Shown here in pieces: positions 9,101 to 16,067 of a DNA stretch of 64,000 nt. The notes beneath the pieces were generated by a model. The model did not search any database and was not told where the DNA came from. It saw only the letters and a list, made by a program, of their open reading frames with translations. The stretch comes from Streptomyces lincolnensis. Its GTDB lineage: Bacteria > Actinomycetota > Actinomycetes > Streptomycetales > Streptomycetaceae. The translations under genes and the position numbers were made by a program. Position 1 is the first letter of the stretch. Each line of letters starts with the position of its first letter. The DNA lies in assembly GCF_001685355.1 (NCBI RefSeq), contig NZ_CP016438.1, forward strand, positions 3,286,001-3,350,000. The letters are read 5' to 3'.

Positions 9101-10377
9101 TGCGCTGGCCCGACAGGCAGCCGGTCGGCGAGATCGTGCTGGCCGCCGCGGGCGGACTGTCCACCCGGCCCACCGAGGTGGACATCAGCTCGCCCGACGG
9201 CGCGGCGATCGCGGGCGTCGACGAGAACGGCGCGGTCCGCTTCCCGCCGATCACCACGGACCGGCTGGACATCACCATCACCAAGACGGCGCCGATGACC
9301 CTGCACAACCCGGTCGCCGACGAGGAGCTCCAGCTGCCGGTCGGCCTGACCGAGGCCTACATCCCGGCCCTCGACCAGTACCGCACCCCGCAGCCCCGCG
9401 CCGACCGCCCCTTCTCGCTGCCCTGCGGCCAGGGACCCGACATCGCGGTGGACGGGGAGCTGTACCAGACGAGCGTGAAGGGCACCGTCCGGGATCTGAC
9501 CGAGCGCCGGGCGGCCGAGGTGACGCTATGTCAGTCCGGGGGGGAGAACGCCGAGTTGGAGCTGCCGGCCGGATCCCACCGGGTCGAGGGCGGGGACGCC
9601 GGACCGCTGACCCTCACCGACGTGACCCTGACCCGCGGCACGGTCACCGCGTCCGCGGCGGCCGCCCGCGACCTGCGGATCGGGGACTGGCTCGGCGACC
9701 AGCGGCAGCTCACGGTCGGCTCGGGCGCCTCCTCGTACCTCAGCACGTACGAGAACTACAACGACGGCTGGAAGGCCACCCTCAACGGCAGCGAGCTGTC
9801 GCCGGTACGGCTCGACGGCTGGCAGCAGGGCTGGCGCGTCCCGGCCGGCGCGGGCGGCACGGTGAAACTCTCCTACGAGCCCGCGACGACCTACGACGTC
9901 GGCCTCATCGCCAGTGCGGTGGCCCTGGCGGCCCTGGTGGCCCTCGTCCTGTGGCGGCGCCGCGCCCCCAACCCCGACGACCCGCAGCCCCTGCCGCCCC
10001 CGCCCGGCCTGTGGCTCGGCACGGTCGCGCTCACGCTGGTCGCCGCCGTGATCGCCGGGTGGTTCGCCCTGCTGGTGCCCGCCCTCGCGCTGCTCGCGTA
10101 CCGGCGGCACGCCCTCCTCGTCCCCGTGGCGTTCGTCGCCTTCGCGGGGGCCGGGATCGCGGCGGCGACGGGGGCCGGGGAGCCGGTGGGCGCGGAGCAG
10201 GGTGCGTTCGGGCCCGTCGCCCAACTGCTGTCGCTGATCGGGGTGTTCGCGGCCCTGGTGAGTGTGCGGGAGCGGCAGGAACCACCACCGCCGCCGCCTC
10301 CCGAGTCCGAGGATCCCACTCAGCAGCTGCCCCCGGTCCCGGTCCAGGCCGAGAAGGGCAGGGGGGAACCCGTATGA
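6166..10377 (+). CDS. AftD-like alpha-(1->3)-arabinofuranosyltransferase family protein
   Basis: 1403 residues, close to mycobacterial AftD in length and plan. An N-terminal GT-C region with a dozen or so membrane segments (about 25-460) is followed by a large extracytoplasmic part with two discoidin-like carbohydrate-binding modules (marked by AFDGNPDTAWAEG and LTDGDLTTAWIAG). C-terminal helices (about 1245-1370) and a Pro/Gln-rich cytoplasmic tail complete it. Family members (DUF3367) move arabinofuranose from a polyprenyl donor onto an envelope arabinan. Streptomyces lacks mycolyl-arabinogalactan, so the acceptor here is unknown. ATG 6166 overlaps the previous stop; a GTG at 6157 is in frame but less likely. 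Its stop overlaps the next ATG. Confidence 0.85.
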   Translation: MTTSTVQAPPPAAVPTTAILPGPPEGPRSRRWLLGFWAVVFVLFLAVQPGRQTFDTKLGVTTDPGRFLADLGQLWHDQGSFGGIQDQYVGYAWPMLPFYWLGHAVQLPVWLVERLWLSLVVSVAFWGALRLAERLRVGNGASRLLAAVAYALWPVFTIVVGSTSAAALPGAFLPWVLLPLTDERHSARIAALRSALVIPFMGGVNAASTLAALVPVGLYLLSRPPGPRQRKLIAWWVPGVILATAWWVIPLLLLGFYGENFLPYVESSRTTTETMSATEALRGGGNWVAYLHLVDAWLPAGWTVASAVVVILCSAFAAGLGLAGLARRDMPERRWLVLTVLVAVLVLLAGYGGPFGAPFHGTVQGWLDGGLAPFRNIYKFQVGVALALVLGIAHLVGVAAEPHGARRVRGRRFAPLIAAVLILPGLLWPYLNGSILNPGSFPELPRYWHATSDWLEKYSPDSRALVVPATAHGIYTWGSPIDQPLDVLAESRWAQRDYVPFGTAGNRRAMDAVEESLLTGGEVPGLADYLSRAGVYYVVVRNDLDPDQIGNVPTSTVKRTLEQSGYQRVTGLGPVMTGGRIAPDTPLQVEGLYPRQRAVEIYRPAGEDVPRPGQAGLTPVADTAVVSGGPEALLPLAAELRGRATVLTGDNHPGLGTPPVQVVGDGLRRADTRFGLVNANTSYTYTRDERNAPGAAQDAGDKPHQILPTTGLSHQTVAELRGARSVTASSYGNWLFHLPQFDPVNAFDGNPDTAWAEGVPGSPNGQWLRIGFTGSYDMPSSFRVTPLPQDSVRSAATRVRVETEKGSVSSYLRSDGTAQRIKAPEGATSWMKLTITDSVARRTGLAGAGFSEIDLPDVQVTRLLRLPTDAQNTDATSEIVSLHRTADPAGFSPTGTEAGLHRTFSTNTSGTYEVRASAVPVSGEELDRMLYEVAPEQQNRITATADSTAMLGAGLAARNLTDGDLTTAWIAGDRPTIHLRWPDRQPVGEIVLAAAGGLSTRPTEVDISSPDGAAIAGVDENGAVRFPPITTDRLDITITKTAPMTLHNPVADEELQLPVGLTEAYIPALDQYRTPQPRADRPFSLPCGQGPDIAVDGELYQTSVKGTVRDLTERRAAEVTLCQSGGENAELELPAGSHRVEGGDAGPLTLTDVTLTRGTVTASAAAARDLRIGDWLGDQRQLTVGSGASSYLSTYENYNDGWKATLNGSELSPVRLDGWQQGWRVPAGAGGTVKLSYEPATTYDVGLIASAVALAALVALVLWRRRAPNPDDPQPLPPPPGLWLGTVALTLVAAVIAGWFALLVPALALLAYRRHALLVPVAFVAFAGAGIAAATGAGEPVGAEQGAFGPVAQLLSLIGVFAALVSVRERQEPPPPPPPESEDPTQQLPPVPVQAEKGRGEPV

Positions 10378-11717
10378 CGACCGAACCCCTGCGCATCCCG
10401 TTCCCCGTCGTCGACGAGGTCGCCCGGCACTGCCTCCAGGAGGAGGAGCCGGAGACTGTCCACATCGAGGTCCACCTGCCCGGCCGGCTGGATCACGCAC
10501 GGCTGCGGAAAGCGTTCACGGAGGCGCTGCACCGGCATCCACGGATCCTGATGCGGGAGGCCCCAGGCACCTGGCACCGGCGCCGCTACGAGTGGGAACT
10601 GACGACGGAACCGGACGTCGAGGTGGTGAGCTTCCCGCCCCCGGGCCCGAACGCCCTGCGCGACGCACGAACCCGGGCCCTGGTGGAGGCACCACCGCTG
10701 TCCTTGTCCCCGCCGATCCGGCTTGAGGTAGTGGACAACCAACGCCAAGTGCCCCCACCCCAGGGGCGCGGGGAACTGCGCGACCAGCCCCCACCGGCGC
10801 GCACCCGAAGTACCACCGCACAGACCTCCACAGTCCTCTTCCTCACGATCAACCACACAGCCCTGGACGGCCCCGCCTGCCTACGCGTCCTAGCCACCGC
10901 AGCGGAGCTGTACGGCGGCGAGGACAACGCCTCCGCGCCCGCCCCCACCCGCCCCCAGGAACCCCCGACACCCCCGCAGGACACTCCCTCCAACTGGTCG
11001 AAACCGGCCCGGGTCGCCCCTGGCGCCCCCGAACGATCCCCCGGCAACGGCCTGCTCGTCACCGAGCTCGACCTCCCGCACCGCCCGAAGGGCTCGCCGT
11101 ACACAGTGAACGACCAGCTGATGGTGACGACGGCCCTGACGATCGCCCACTGGAACAGGGAGCACGGCGCCCGCCCCCGCCCGCTGCGCATCACGATGCC
11201 CGTGGACGACCGCCCCCGCGACACGACGATGCCCATCGGCAACGGCACCCGTCTGGTGGAAGTCCCGTTCGCGCCGGAGGAGTTGGACCGCCCCGACCTC
11301 GGTGTCCTGCTGCGCCGCACGGCGGCGAGGACCCGCGCGCTCAAGTCCCTGCCCCGCCCGCAGCTCGGCCACGGCGCCGCGCTCCTGACCGCCCCGGTCA
11401 CGCCGGTGTCGTGGCGGGCCGCGCTCACCCGGGGCCTGCGCCGGGCCGCCGCGCCGTGGACATCGACGACGCTGCTGAGCAACATCGGCCGGGTGCCGTA
11501 CCCGCTGGACTTCGGGGAGGAGGCCGGCCGCGCGCACGCGGTGTGGTTCTCGGCGCCGGCGCGCATGCCGCGCGGTCTCACCGTCACCACCGCGTCCACG
11601 GCGGGCCGGCTCCATCTGGCGCTGCGCTGGTCGCGCGCCCTGCTCGGGCACGGCGACGGCGCCCATCTGCGGGACCTCTTCGAGCACCACCTGCATTCCA
11701 CGGAGGTCGGCACATGA
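10374..11717 (+). CDS. Stand-alone condensation-fold acyltransferase-like protein
   Basis: 447 residues with the chloramphenicol-acetyltransferase/condensation fold: an N-terminal half with LRKAFTEALHRHPRILMR and an active-site motif NHTALDGPA in place of HHxxxDG. The second histidine and aspartate are kept and the first histidine is replaced by Asn. No carrier-protein or adenylation domain is nearby, so it is not an NRPS module; an acyl transfer onto the glycan made by this operon is a reasonable inference. A clear GGGGGGAA ribosome site precedes the ATG, which overlaps the AftD-like stop. About 15-20 residues just before the active site (QGRGELRDQ) come from an interspersed repeat inserted in frame. 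Confidence 0.75.
   Translation: MTTEPLRIPFPVVDEVARHCLQEEEPETVHIEVHLPGRLDHARLRKAFTEALHRHPRILMREAPGTWHRRRYEWELTTEPDVEVVSFPPPGPNALRDARTRALVEAPPLSLSPPIRLEVVDNQRQVPPPQGRGELRDQPPPARTRSTTAQTSTVLFLTINHTALDGPACLRVLATAAELYGGEDNASAPAPTRPQEPPTPPQDTPSNWSKPARVAPGAPERSPGNGLLVTELDLPHRPKGSPYTVNDQLMVTTALTIAHWNREHGARPRPLRITMPVDDRPRDTTMPIGNGTRLVEVPFAPEELDRPDLGVLLRRTAARTRALKSLPRPQLGHGAALLTAPVTPVSWRAALTRGLRRAAAPWTSTTLLSNIGRVPYPLDFGEEAGRAHAVWFSAPARMPRGLTVTTASTAGRLHLALRWSRALLGHGDGAHLRDLFEHHLHSTEVGT
10762..10789 (+). repeat. Streptomyces interspersed repeat core, copy 2, inside a gene
   Basis: Perfect reverse-complement match over 28 bp to the copy at 5390-5417; flanking C-rich and G-rich arms extend it to about 10751-10810. 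It is translated in frame as QGRGELRDQ within the condensation-fold gene, in what should be a surface loop before the NHTALDG motif. Confidence 0.75.
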
Positions 11718-12451
11718 CCACGTCCACGCCTCGACGCCCCAGGGAGCTGCGGGACTTCTACGAGGATCCCGCGGTCCCGGTCGCCTCCGGCGCCTCCCGC
11801 TCGCTCCGCCAGGCCCGCATGCTGGCCGCCGCCCTCGGCCCCGCCGACGCGGGCGCCCGCACGATCCTCGACGTCGGCTGCGGCGACGGCACCGCGGCCG
11901 CCACCGCCGCACCGCTGCTCACCGGCCACCGGCTCATCGGCGTCGACTGGTCGCAGGACGCGCTGAAGCGGGCCCGCGCGCATCTGACGTACCCGATTCG
12001 CGGTGAACTCACCGGCGCGGGGCTGCCGTTCGGCACCGGGTGCGCGGACGCCGTGCTGTTCAGCGAGGTGATCGAGCATCTCGTCGACCCGGACGCCGCC
12101 CTGGACGAACTCCGCCGTGTGCTGCGTCCGGGAGGACATCTCATGCTGTCCACACCGAACCTGGCCGCCTGGTACAACCGCGGTCTGCTGCTGGCGGGCG
12201 TCCAGCCGGTGTTCTCGGAGGTGAGCCTGCGCGGCATCCACGGCCGGCCGGGGCGGGAGGTCGTAGGACATCTGCGGCTCTACACGGCCCGTGCGCTGCG
12301 GGAGTTCGTCACCGCGGCCGGCTTCCGGGTCGTACGGCTCGAAGGGGCCCCCTTCCACGGCGTACCGCGACCGCTGCGCGCCCTGGACCGGCTGGCCTGT
12401 GCCAGAGCCTCGCTCGCGTCGATCCTGCTGCTGCACGCGCGAAAGACGTGA
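11714..12451 (+). CDS. SAM-dependent methyltransferase
   Basis: 245 residues with motif I (ILDVGCGDGTAAA), acidic post-I (IGVDWS), motif II-like FSEVIEHLVDPDAALDEL and post-II LRPGGHLMLSTPN, the pattern of ubiquinone/sugar-type Methyltransf_11 enzymes. It is the second of three methyltransferases in the operon. ATG 11714 overlaps the preceding stop by 4 bases, implying translational coupling. A Trm112-like protein encoded two genes downstream could be a partner, as Trm112 proteins stabilise some methyltransferases, but this is inference. Confidence 0.85.
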   Translation: MTTSTPRRPRELRDFYEDPAVPVASGASRSLRQARMLAAALGPADAGARTILDVGCGDGTAAATAAPLLTGHRLIGVDWSQDALKRARAHLTYPIRGELTGAGLPFGTGCADAVLFSEVIEHLVDPDAALDELRRVLRPGGHLMLSTPNLAAWYNRGLLLAGVQPVFSEVSLRGIHGRPGREVVGHLRLYTARALREFVTAAGFRVVRLEGAPFHGVPRPLRALDRLACARASLASILLLHARKT

Positions 12452-12464
12452 GGGGGCGTGGGCG

Positions 12465-13382
12465 ATGTGGTGGGGAGTGGCCGCGGCCCTGCTGGCGAAC
12501 GCGCTGTACAGCGTGGGATTCGTGCTGGAGAAGAGGGCCCTGACGTCCCTGCCTCAGGTGACGGTCCGTCAACCGGTGCGGCTGCTCGGTCTCGTGCTGC
12601 GCAGCCCCCTGTGGATCGGGGGGTCGCTCGCGCTGGCCTCCGGGTTCGCGGCGCAGCTGGCGGTCTACCGCACCCTGCCGATCGCCGCCGCGCAGGGCAT
12701 CTTCGTCTCCGGACTCGTGCTGCTGGTGCTGCTGTCGTCCCGGCTGCTGGGCGAGGAGACCACCGGGCGGGAGCGGTACGCGCTGGGCGCGATCCTGGCC
12801 GCGCTGCTGATGGTGGTGCTGTCGCTGCGGGAGGGCGCGGACACCGTCAGTCAGGAGGCGCCGTATCCGCTGGTCCTGGTGGTGTGCGTGCCGTCGCTGG
12901 CGGCGGGCGTGTGGCTGTACAACGCGGCCGAGCGGCGCAGCCGCCACCGCCATCGCGCGCCGACCACCGGTGTGGAGTACGGCGTGGCGGTGGGCCTGCT
13001 CTACGGCGTCAGCTCGCTCGCCATCAAGGGCGTGTCGAGCCAGCTGACCGGGCACGGCCTCGGCGGCGCGATCGTCGGCCTGCTGCGCTCCCCCTATCCG
13101 TATCTGCTGCTCTTCACCGGCGCGTTCGGGCTGGTCATGTCGCAGGCGGCGCTCCAGCGCTGCCGGGCCTCGCTGATCGTGCCGGTGTGCACGACGGTGA
13201 CCTGTCTGTACACGGCGGTGCTCGGCACGCTCTCGTTCGGCGAGGCGCTGCCCCAGGACCCGCTGCGGCTCGCGCTGCGGCTGGCGGGCATCGTGCTCGC
13301 CGTCGCCGTTCTGCTGTCCATGCCGAAACACGACCGAGCACCCCGAGAACCCATCGGTGCCAGGGAGTTGACCCCACCATGA
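12465..13382 (+). CDS. Multi-pass membrane protein, DMT/EamA-like carrier
   Basis: 305 residues with about nine hydrophobic helices and short charged loops, an internal two-fold pattern and a cytoplasmic tail. It resembles the drug/metabolite-transporter superfamily (EamA/NIPA-like). In a glycan operon it could flip or export a lipid-linked intermediate, but the substrate cannot be read from sequence. The start is ATG 12465, 13 bases after the previous stop, with a G-rich ribosome site (GAGGGGG) in the gap. Its stop is fused to the next start as ATGA. Confidence 0.75.
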   Translation: MWWGVAAALLANALYSVGFVLEKRALTSLPQVTVRQPVRLLGLVLRSPLWIGGSLALASGFAAQLAVYRTLPIAAAQGIFVSGLVLLVLLSSRLLGEETTGRERYALGAILAALLMVVLSLREGADTVSQEAPYPLVLVVCVPSLAAGVWLYNAAERRSRHRHRAPTTGVEYGVAVGLLYGVSSLAIKGVSSQLTGHGLGGAIVGLLRSPYPYLLLFTGAFGLVMSQAALQRCRASLIVPVCTTVTCLYTAVLGTLSFGEALPQDPLRLALRLAGIVLAVAVLLSMPKHDRAPREPIGARELTPP

Positions 13383-13603
13383 ACCCCGACGACCCACTGC
13401 TGAAGATCCTTGCCTGCCCGCTCGACAAGGGCACGCTGCATCTCGTCCTTGCGACGGGTCCGGCGCAGGAGGAGGTGCTCTACAACCCGCGGCTGCACCG
13501 CCGTTACCCGATCGTCGACGGCATTCCGCAACTGCTGCCGTCCTCCGGGGAGCAGGTCTCGGACGACGAGCACGAGGACCTCCTGAAGCGGATGGCGCAG
13601 TGA
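13379..13603 (+). CDS. Trm112-like small protein
   Basis: 74 residues. LLKILACPLDKGTLHL at the N-terminus and RRYPIVDGIPQLLP in the second half are the two conserved blocks of Trm112/YcaR-type proteins, which act as small activators of methyltransferases or accompany lipid-glycan enzymes. Only one cysteine remains in the usual zinc-knuckle position (CPLD rather than CPxC), so metal binding is doubtful. It overlaps its neighbours on both sides by 4 bases and sits directly before an FkbM methyltransferase. Confidence 0.8.
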   Translation: MNPDDPLLKILACPLDKGTLHLVLATGPAQEEVLYNPRLHRRYPIVDGIPQLLPSSGEQVSDDEHEDLLKRMAQ

Positions 13604-14433
13604 CCGGCCCGGCGCGCACCTGGGCGGCCCGGGTGGCCCCCCATCTGCCGACCCGGCTGGTCGCCGCGGCGGCCCGGGCCGTGTACCCGCGCTTCGAACC
13701 GGAGCTGGCGCGGCTCGCGGAGCTGTGCCCGGCCGACTGCGGTACTGCCGTGGACGTCGGCGGCTGGTACGGCCCCTGGACGCGGCGGCTGTCGAGACGG
13801 GCCCGCCGGGTGGTGACCGTGGAACCGGTGCCGCATCTGGCGCGGCTGCTGACCGCGGCGGCCCCGGCGAACGTCCGGGTGGTCGCGGCCGCCGCGTCGG
13901 ACCGGCCCGGCACGGCCCGGCTGTGGCTGCCGCCGGACGACGCGGGCGACCGGGGCGTGTCCTCCCTGGTCCGCCGGGACATCCACGGGCGGGCGCTGGA
14001 GGTGCCCTGCGTCACCCTGGACGATCTCGGTCTGCGCGACGTCGGGTTCATCAAGGTCGACGTGGACGGCAACGAGCTGGCGGTTCTGCGCGGCGCGACC
14101 GGCATCCTGACCCGGGACCGGCCCGCCCTCTTCGTCGAGCTGGAGTCCCGTATCCAGCCGATCTCCCCGGTGGTGACGTATCTGTCCCTGCTCGGCTACG
14201 GCGGCTGGGTGCTGCCCGGCGACTCCTGGGTGCCGCTGGCCGGCTTCCCGCTGGAGGACCACCAGTCGACGGCCTCCTACGTCGTCGCGCACGGCCTGCT
14301 GCGCCGCGTGCTGCCGTTCCGCGACCGCCCCCGGTACGTGAACTCGGTGCTGTTCCTGCCCGACGGCCGCCGTCCGGGTGCCACGAGCGTGGGAGACGAT
14401 GGGGGGCATGCCCTCCGGAAAGCCCCCCGCTAG
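13600..14433 (+). CDS. FkbM-family methyltransferase
   Basis: 277 residues. The FkbM pattern is visible: a SAM motif (AVDVGGWYGPWTRRL), VVTVEPVPHLARLL, then LGFIKVDVDGNELAVLRGA, where the VDVDGNE element is diagnostic. FkbM enzymes make O-methyl groups on sugars and natural products. The GTG start overlaps the Trm112-like stop (GTGA). It is the last gene of the coupled chain; the next frame begins inside its 3' end (about 26 bases of overlap). Confidence 0.85.
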   Translation: MTGPARTWAARVAPHLPTRLVAAAARAVYPRFEPELARLAELCPADCGTAVDVGGWYGPWTRRLSRRARRVVTVEPVPHLARLLTAAAPANVRVVAAAASDRPGTARLWLPPDDAGDRGVSSLVRRDIHGRALEVPCVTLDDLGLRDVGFIKVDVDGNELAVLRGATGILTRDRPALFVELESRIQPISPVVTYLSLLGYGGWVLPGDSWVPLAGFPLEDHQSTASYVVAHGLLRRVLPFRDRPRYVNSVLFLPDGRRPGATSVGDDGGHALRKAPR

Positions 14434-15013
14434 CCCCTCCGGCCCTTCTCGCCCCTTCACCCCGCTCGACTTCCAGCTGGTCCTGCTGCGCCGCATGGCC
14501 GACCACAACCCGGATCTGGTCGAGGACGCCCGGCACGCGCTGGGCGTCTCGATCGCGGACATGCGCGAGGCCAACAAGCGGTGGCAGGCGATGGTCCGTT
14601 CCCCGCGCTCGCGGGCCGCCGCCTCCCGGTACCGCTCGGTCCTCGGCGCGCCCGGCTCGGTGCTCACCCGCAAGGTCGGCGACCTGGAGTGCGAGGCCTG
14701 GCTGTGGCCGGTCCCCCTCTGGCCCGACCTGCGGTTCGAGGTGCTCCTCGCGCCGAACGGCGCCGTCTGGAACGAGTGGCTGGTCCGCGCCCCCGACGCC
14801 GGCTCCCCCGCCCTGCGCACCCTCGACGACCTCACCCCCTGGTCCTGCACGGTCGACGAGGCCGCCCGCGCCTTCGCCCCCGCCCGCCCCATGGAGGGCA
14901 CGGCCCCGACCCGCTGGGGGCTGTCCTTCACGGCCCCGGACGCGGACGGGGTACGGCGACAGGTGGTCGCCGAGTTCACGTGGGGGCTGTTGCAGCGGGT
15001 CGCCGCGCGGTGA
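14408..15013 (+). CDS. Hypothetical protein
   Basis: 201 residues, no signal peptide or membrane helix, not assigned to a family. The N-terminus is Pro/Ser-rich; a helical segment (FQLVLLRRMADHNPDLVEDARHALGVSIADMREANKRW split around residues 20-60) is followed by a beta-rich domain with several Trp (WLWPVPLWPDLRFEVLL, WNEWLVRAPD, TPWSCTVDEAARAF). Starts at 14399 (ATG, GGGAGA close by) and 14378 (GTG) are in frame and possible. The gene overlaps fkbM and is convergent with the ATP-grasp gene; a 19-bp duplication carries the two stops. Confidence 0.65.
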   Translation: MPSGKPPASPSGPSRPFTPLDFQLVLLRRMADHNPDLVEDARHALGVSIADMREANKRWQAMVRSPRSRAAASRYRSVLGAPGSVLTRKVGDLECEAWLWPVPLWPDLRFEVLLAPNGAVWNEWLVRAPDAGSPALRTLDDLTPWSCTVDEAARAFAPARPMEGTAPTRWGLSFTAPDADGVRRQVVAEFTWGLLQRVAAR

Positions 15014-15048
15014 CGGGTGCGTCAGCCGTGCGGTAACGGGTGCGTCAG
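15007..15048. repeat. 19-bp direct repeat across convergent stop codons
   Basis: Units 15007-15025 and 15030-15048 (GCGGTrACGGGTGCGTCAG) differ at one base. Unit 1 holds the TGA of the hypothetical gene (15011-15013); unit 2 holds the stop of the convergent ATP-grasp gene (15045-15047). Each unit contains a copy of both gene ends. Confidence 0.8.
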
Positions 15049-15917
15049 TGGCGGGCCGCCGCCAGCACCGCCTCCACGACCGGCGCCACCGAGTCCGGGT
15101 GCAGGAACAGGAACAGGTTCGGCTCGACCAGCTCCAGCTCCATCACCCGGGGCAGCCCGTCCTCCCCGTCCACGAGGTCGACCCGCGCGTACAGCAGCTC
15201 GGGCGTGCCCGGTACGGCGGCCAGGGCGCGTTCGGCGACCGAGAGCTCGGCCGGGGTCGGGGTCCACGGCTCCAGGCCGGGATGGGCGACCTTGTCCGCG
15301 TCGAAGGCGGTACCGGGCGCGAGCACGGCCCGCTTGCGGCTGGCGTGCAGCAGCCGCCCGCCGAAGAACTGCACCGCCCGCTCTCCTCCGGCGTCGATGC
15401 TCCGCATGTACGGCTGCACCATCGCGGTGAGCCCTTCTGCGTGCATCCGCTCCAGATGCCGTACGGCATCGTCGTGCTGCCCGGGGCTGTAGCGGGCGGC
15501 GTAGCGCGCGCCCGCTCCGGAGGTGGGCTTGACGACGTACTCGTGGTCGTCGGGCAGGCCGGCCGGGTCGCCGGGCGCGAGGTACCGGGTGGGGACGACG
15601 GGCACACCGGCCGCCGCCAGTTCGCCGAGGTACCGCTTGTCGGTGTTCCACCGCACCACGTCGGCCGGGTTGGCGAGCCGGGTGGCCTCGGCGCACTTCT
15701 CCGCCCACGCCACGAACTCGGCCGCCCGCCAGCTGTAGTCCCAGGTCGACCGGAGGACGGCGAGGTCGTAGCCGCCCCAGTCCACCTCGGTGTCGTCCCA
15801 GTACACGCCGTCCGCCTCGGCCCCGGCCGCGCGCAGTGCCGCCAGCAGCACGGGCAGGTCGGCGTCCTTGCCGGGCTCCGGTCCGGGGTCGTAGGTGACG
15901 AGGGCGACTCGGGGCAC
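15045..15917 (-). CDS. ATP-grasp domain protein
   Basis: 290 residues with an N-terminal Rossmann-like pre-ATP-grasp part (VPRVALVTYDPGPEPG, then DWGGYDLAVLRSTWDY) and an ATP-grasp core (EYVVKPTSGAGARYAAR, MVQPYMRSID, ARVDLVDG, and the metal-binding VMELELVEPNLFL). Such enzymes ligate a carboxylate to an amine or thiol with ATP; the substrate is unknown. The chosen start is GTG 15917, preceded by AGAAGGGAA; a longer frame to 15998 would read into the promoter region and lacks a ribosome site. It is divergent from the MerR-PP2C gene. Confidence 0.85.
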   Translation of the reverse strand: MPRVALVTYDPGPEPGKDADLPVLLAALRAAGAEADGVYWDDTEVDWGGYDLAVLRSTWDYSWRAAEFVAWAEKCAEATRLANPADVVRWNTDKRYLGELAAAGVPVVPTRYLAPGDPAGLPDDHEYVVKPTSGAGARYAARYSPGQHDDAVRHLERMHAEGLTAMVQPYMRSIDAGGERAVQFFGGRLLHASRKRAVLAPGTAFDADKVAHPGLEPWTPTPAELSVAERALAAVPGTPELLYARVDLVDGEDGLPRVMELELVEPNLFLFLHPDSVAPVVEAVLAAARH

Positions 15918-15987
15918 GGGGGTTCCCTTCTGGTACGGCTCCTGGATCCGCAGGTTAACCGCCCGCCCGGGAACCACGACACCCCAT

Positions 15988-16008
15988 TTGACCTTCACCT
16001 TCGGTCAA
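15988..16008. promoter_or_regulatory. MerR-type dyad operator
   Basis: TTGACC-9 bp-GGTCAA, a 21-bp dyad ending 59 bases before the ATG of the MerR-PP2C gene, in the divergent spacer with the ATP-grasp gene. MerR proteins bind such dyads inside promoters with long -35/-10 spacing, so autoregulation is likely. Confidence 0.55.
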
Positions 16009-16067
16009 GCCCCAGCATCGGTGGGGAGGAACGGAACGGCGGCTGCCGAAACCCGGGAGGGGCCCGC

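Noticed and set aside
10374..11717. Nonribosomal peptide synthetase module
   Set aside because: Only a condensation-like fold is present, without adenylation or carrier domains, in a glycan operon.
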